A stretch of 64,000 nucleotides of DNA from positions 57,732 to 121,731 of the forward strand of contig JAFGWM010000011.1 of assembly GCA_016937155.1 (NCBI GenBank), read 5' to 3'. This DNA is from Deltaproteobacteria bacterium (GTDB taxonomy: Bacteria > Myxococcota_A > Polyangia > HGW-17). Shown in pieces: positions 62,151 to 64,000 of the stretch (positions are counted from its first letter, which is position 1; each line of letters starts with the position of its first letter). A model generated the notes under the pieces. That model made no database searches, was not told the origin of the DNA, and saw only the letters and a program-made list of their open reading frames with translations. The position numbers and the translations under genes were made by a program.

Positions 62151-63818
62151 ATGCCCCGATTATCTAAAGGTCTGTTAGTTGAGAAACGTTTTGAAATTAT
62201 AGAGTATACAGGAAAAGATCACTGGAGTGATGTTTACACGGCAGTGGAAAGGGAAACTCAGATTCTTGTGGAACTGCACGTTCTGGAATCCCTTGCACAA
62301 AAGTCCAGGGCCGGAGCAGATAAACTGGTGGAACTTCACAGATCTCTTGTGGGAATTGTAAACCGAAATCTGGTGGAGACTTTAAGTGCCGGTTATGTTG
62401 ATCCTGAAAAGAAACTCCCTTACTATGTCATGAAGTTTATAGAAGGCGAAACTCTTCATGATGTAATTTCAAGAAGCTATCCTCTTGGGGCTCCTGTGGA
62501 TATGGCCAGACGAATTCTTAGTCACATTCTTAGAATGCTAGGGGAAGTGCATGGTAATTTTTTCCATGGATATATAAATCCCAAAAATGTCATAATATCA
62601 AGTGTGGGAAGGGTAATGCTAAAGGAATTCGGTATTCTGGTTGCATTGAGGGAGCACACCGATATTCTTCCGTACGTAAATCTGCAGGACAGAGCATTTT
62701 TAGCACCTGAAGCACACCTGAAGGGTAATATCCTCAACAAATATGTTGATATTTACAGTGTCGGAGCCATTGCGAATTATCTGATAAGTGGAAAACCACC
62801 TACCACGGATCATAATCCTGATTTAAAACCTGATACACCGGAAGATGTTGCAGTTGTACTTTCTAAAGCTCTTATGCCCAGACCCACCCAACGGTTTGAG
62901 ACTGTCATGGATATGAGAGAAGAAATTCTCAACTCACTGGTTAAGAGAAAAAAGAGTAAAGCCTCTGTTATTATGGTTGATCTTCTGAATACATTTCATG
63001 ATGAGGATGAGGAGGAAAAGAAATATATGGTTCAAAAAGGTCGGCTTGATTATGGACCATATAGTGGAAGAGAAATAAGGGAAAAATCAATTGAAGAGCT
63101 TATTTTACCCTCACACATTGTTGTGAATATCGAAACTGGTTTCAGAAAACCTATGGATAAGCACCCTGATTTTGAGGAGTTCATGTACGAACTTCAGCGG
63201 CGGATGGAACTGAAAAGAAGGCAGCAGGCTGAAGAACAGACGGAAGTTGTAGAAAAAAGGCAATCCAGAACATTGAAACTTGCGTTTATTCTTGGGATTT
63301 CTCTTATAGCTGCAGTGGCAATTTCATTTTTACTTTACAAAACTGTTATTGAGTCCTCTTCAGGGCGCAGGCGGGGAGGGGCCAAGACCGAGAGTGAAAT
63401 TTCAATTGCTCAGGGTCAGAAGGATGTGACAAAGAAGAAGGGTAGAAGATCAAGATCCAGAAGAGGCCGCAGACGAAGGCACAGTGGAATGAAAAATTCA
63501 TCAGGATCCTATGGCTCTTCAGGTGATGAAATAAAAGTATATGCTCTTGATAATGTACAACTCTCCCAGACTCAGATTCTTTCCATAGTTGATCAGAGTG
63601 TAATAAATAAGATTGCAGGTTCCTGTATACCGTCATCAGGTAGAGTTCACATCAGTTACCAGATTTCAGGAAGAAAAGGCCGGGTTAGTTATACTTCAGC
63701 TAAGCTTGATGGTGTCAGAAACAAGAAAATTGCCAGATGTGCACATCACATACTCAGAAGACTTAGTTTTCCCAAAATGAATACTGATGTAAGTGGATTC
63801 GGAAGTGTTTCATTCTGA
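62151..63818 (+). CDS. Membrane pseudokinase with GYF-like and AgmX/PglI-like domains
   Basis: 555 aa. Residues ~1-270 have the Ser/Thr kinase fold, but all three catalytic motifs are broken: the VAIK lysine position reads LVELHVL, HRD reads HGYINPKNV, and DFG reads KEFGI. A hydrophilic segment resembling a GYF_2 domain (YMVQKGRLDYGPYSGREI) follows near 292. A membrane helix at ~378-398 (LAFILGISLIAAVAISFLL) leads to an Arg/Ser-rich stretch. The C-terminal ~90 residues resemble the AgmX/PglI or TonB-like C-terminal domain, with the Cys pair AGSCIPSS and IARCAHH. It is therefore a probable signalling scaffold linking cytoplasm to envelope, divergent from the PQQ-propeller operon. Confidence 0.8.
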   Translation: MPRLSKGLLVEKRFEIIEYTGKDHWSDVYTAVERETQILVELHVLESLAQKSRAGADKLVELHRSLVGIVNRNLVETLSAGYVDPEKKLPYYVMKFIEGETLHDVISRSYPLGAPVDMARRILSHILRMLGEVHGNFFHGYINPKNVIISSVGRVMLKEFGILVALREHTDILPYVNLQDRAFLAPEAHLKGNILNKYVDIYSVGAIANYLISGKPPTTDHNPDLKPDTPEDVAVVLSKALMPRPTQRFETVMDMREEILNSLVKRKKSKASVIMVDLLNTFHDEDEEEKKYMVQKGRLDYGPYSGREIREKSIEELILPSHIVVNIETGFRKPMDKHPDFEEFMYELQRRMELKRRQQAEEQTEVVEKRQSRTLKLAFILGISLIAAVAISFLLYKTVIESSSGRRRGGAKTESEISIAQGQKDVTKKKGRRSRSRRGRRRRHSGMKNSSGSYGSSGDEIKVYALDNVQLSQTQILSIVDQSVINKIAGSCIPSSGRVHISYQISGRKGRVSYTSAKLDGVRNKKIARCAHHILRRLSFPKMNTDVSGFGSVSF

Positions 63819-63884
63819 GTACAGCAGTTTTACTGTGATTATCTTTTAAATAAAAAATAATTGAAAATATAAAAATAAAATTAT

Positions 63885-63907
63885 AGCATGAAGCTATTGT
63901 GCTTTTT
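63885..63907 (+). terminator. Weak candidate intrinsic terminator after the pseudokinase gene
   Basis: AGCATGA and TTGTGCT can form a 7-pair stem (two G-T pairs) around a 5-base loop, and the 3' arm runs into TTTTT at 63903-63907. The stem is short and AT-containing. Confidence 0.38.
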
Positions 63908-64000
63908 GTCCTGATTAATTGTATGGGTACTGCGCAGTTTCATCATTTATATGTTTCTTATATGTTATAGATTCATGACTGGTTTGGGAGTATAGATTTC

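Overview
The window is a gene-dense, AT-leaning bacterial chromosome segment of about 47 protein genes. I saw no tRNA, rRNA, CRISPR array, transposase or phage gene. The genes point to a Gram-negative, deltaproteobacterial, Myxococcota-like organism. Several markers support this: a C-terminal tail resembling the MYXO-CTERM sorting signal (44190-44294), a pseudokinase ending in an AgmX/PglI-like domain (62151-63818), an MglA-type GTPase with a long tail (59063-60331), an enzyme-fused Ser/Thr kinase (48456-51623), PEGA and TPR proteins, and at least nine predicted lipoproteins. Class III ribonucleotide reductase indicates that the cell can grow without oxygen, and a flagellin gene suggests motility. 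The lineage assignment is inference; the base composition is lower in GC than well-known myxobacteria.

Layout. 1-10 kb: glutamine synthetase, an O-antigen ligase-like membrane protein, purA and lgt, then two lipoproteins and a DUF72 protein. 10-21 kb: a lipoprotein esterase, a degenerate M23 protein, typA, a DTW-domain enzyme, FMN-riboswitch-controlled ribB, arfB, a beta-helix lipoprotein, a repeat-bearing basic secreted protein and a two-subunit CoA-transferase. 21-30 kb: cell-envelope proteins, including a thrombospondin-type-3 lipoprotein with a papain-like end, an M49-like lipoprotein, a PpiD-like foldase and an M15 peptidase. 30-42 kb: a membrane MutS-like ATPase, a hybrid histidine kinase overlapping a CofD-like gene, flagellin, a TPR/PEGA protein, and an RsbW-like ATPase next to a tandem STAS/zinc-ribbon membrane protein. 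42-54 kb: a secreted deiminase-family protein, a truncated PEP-synthase-like protein, Cys-rich small proteins, a large Ser/Thr kinase, and an operon of M24 peptidase, degenerate IscU-like protein and Sel1-like protein. 55-64 kb: anaerobic ribonucleotide reductase, a methyltransferase, the MglA/zinc-ribbon/PQQ-propeller operon and the pseudokinase.

The most striking observation is that class III ribonucleotide reductase is split. The catalytic polypeptide stops after its zinc region, and the glycyl-radical segment is a separate 61-residue gene. That gene starts in an ATGA overlap behind a strong Shine-Dalgarno sequence and is followed directly by the activase gene. Other points worth attention are a candidate STAS/anti-sigma-type partner-switching pair fused to zinc ribbons and a membrane anchor, a pseudokinase that has lost all three catalytic motifs, a glutamine synthetase whose adenylylation tyrosine is phenylalanine, and many convergent gene pairs whose stop codons nearly touch.
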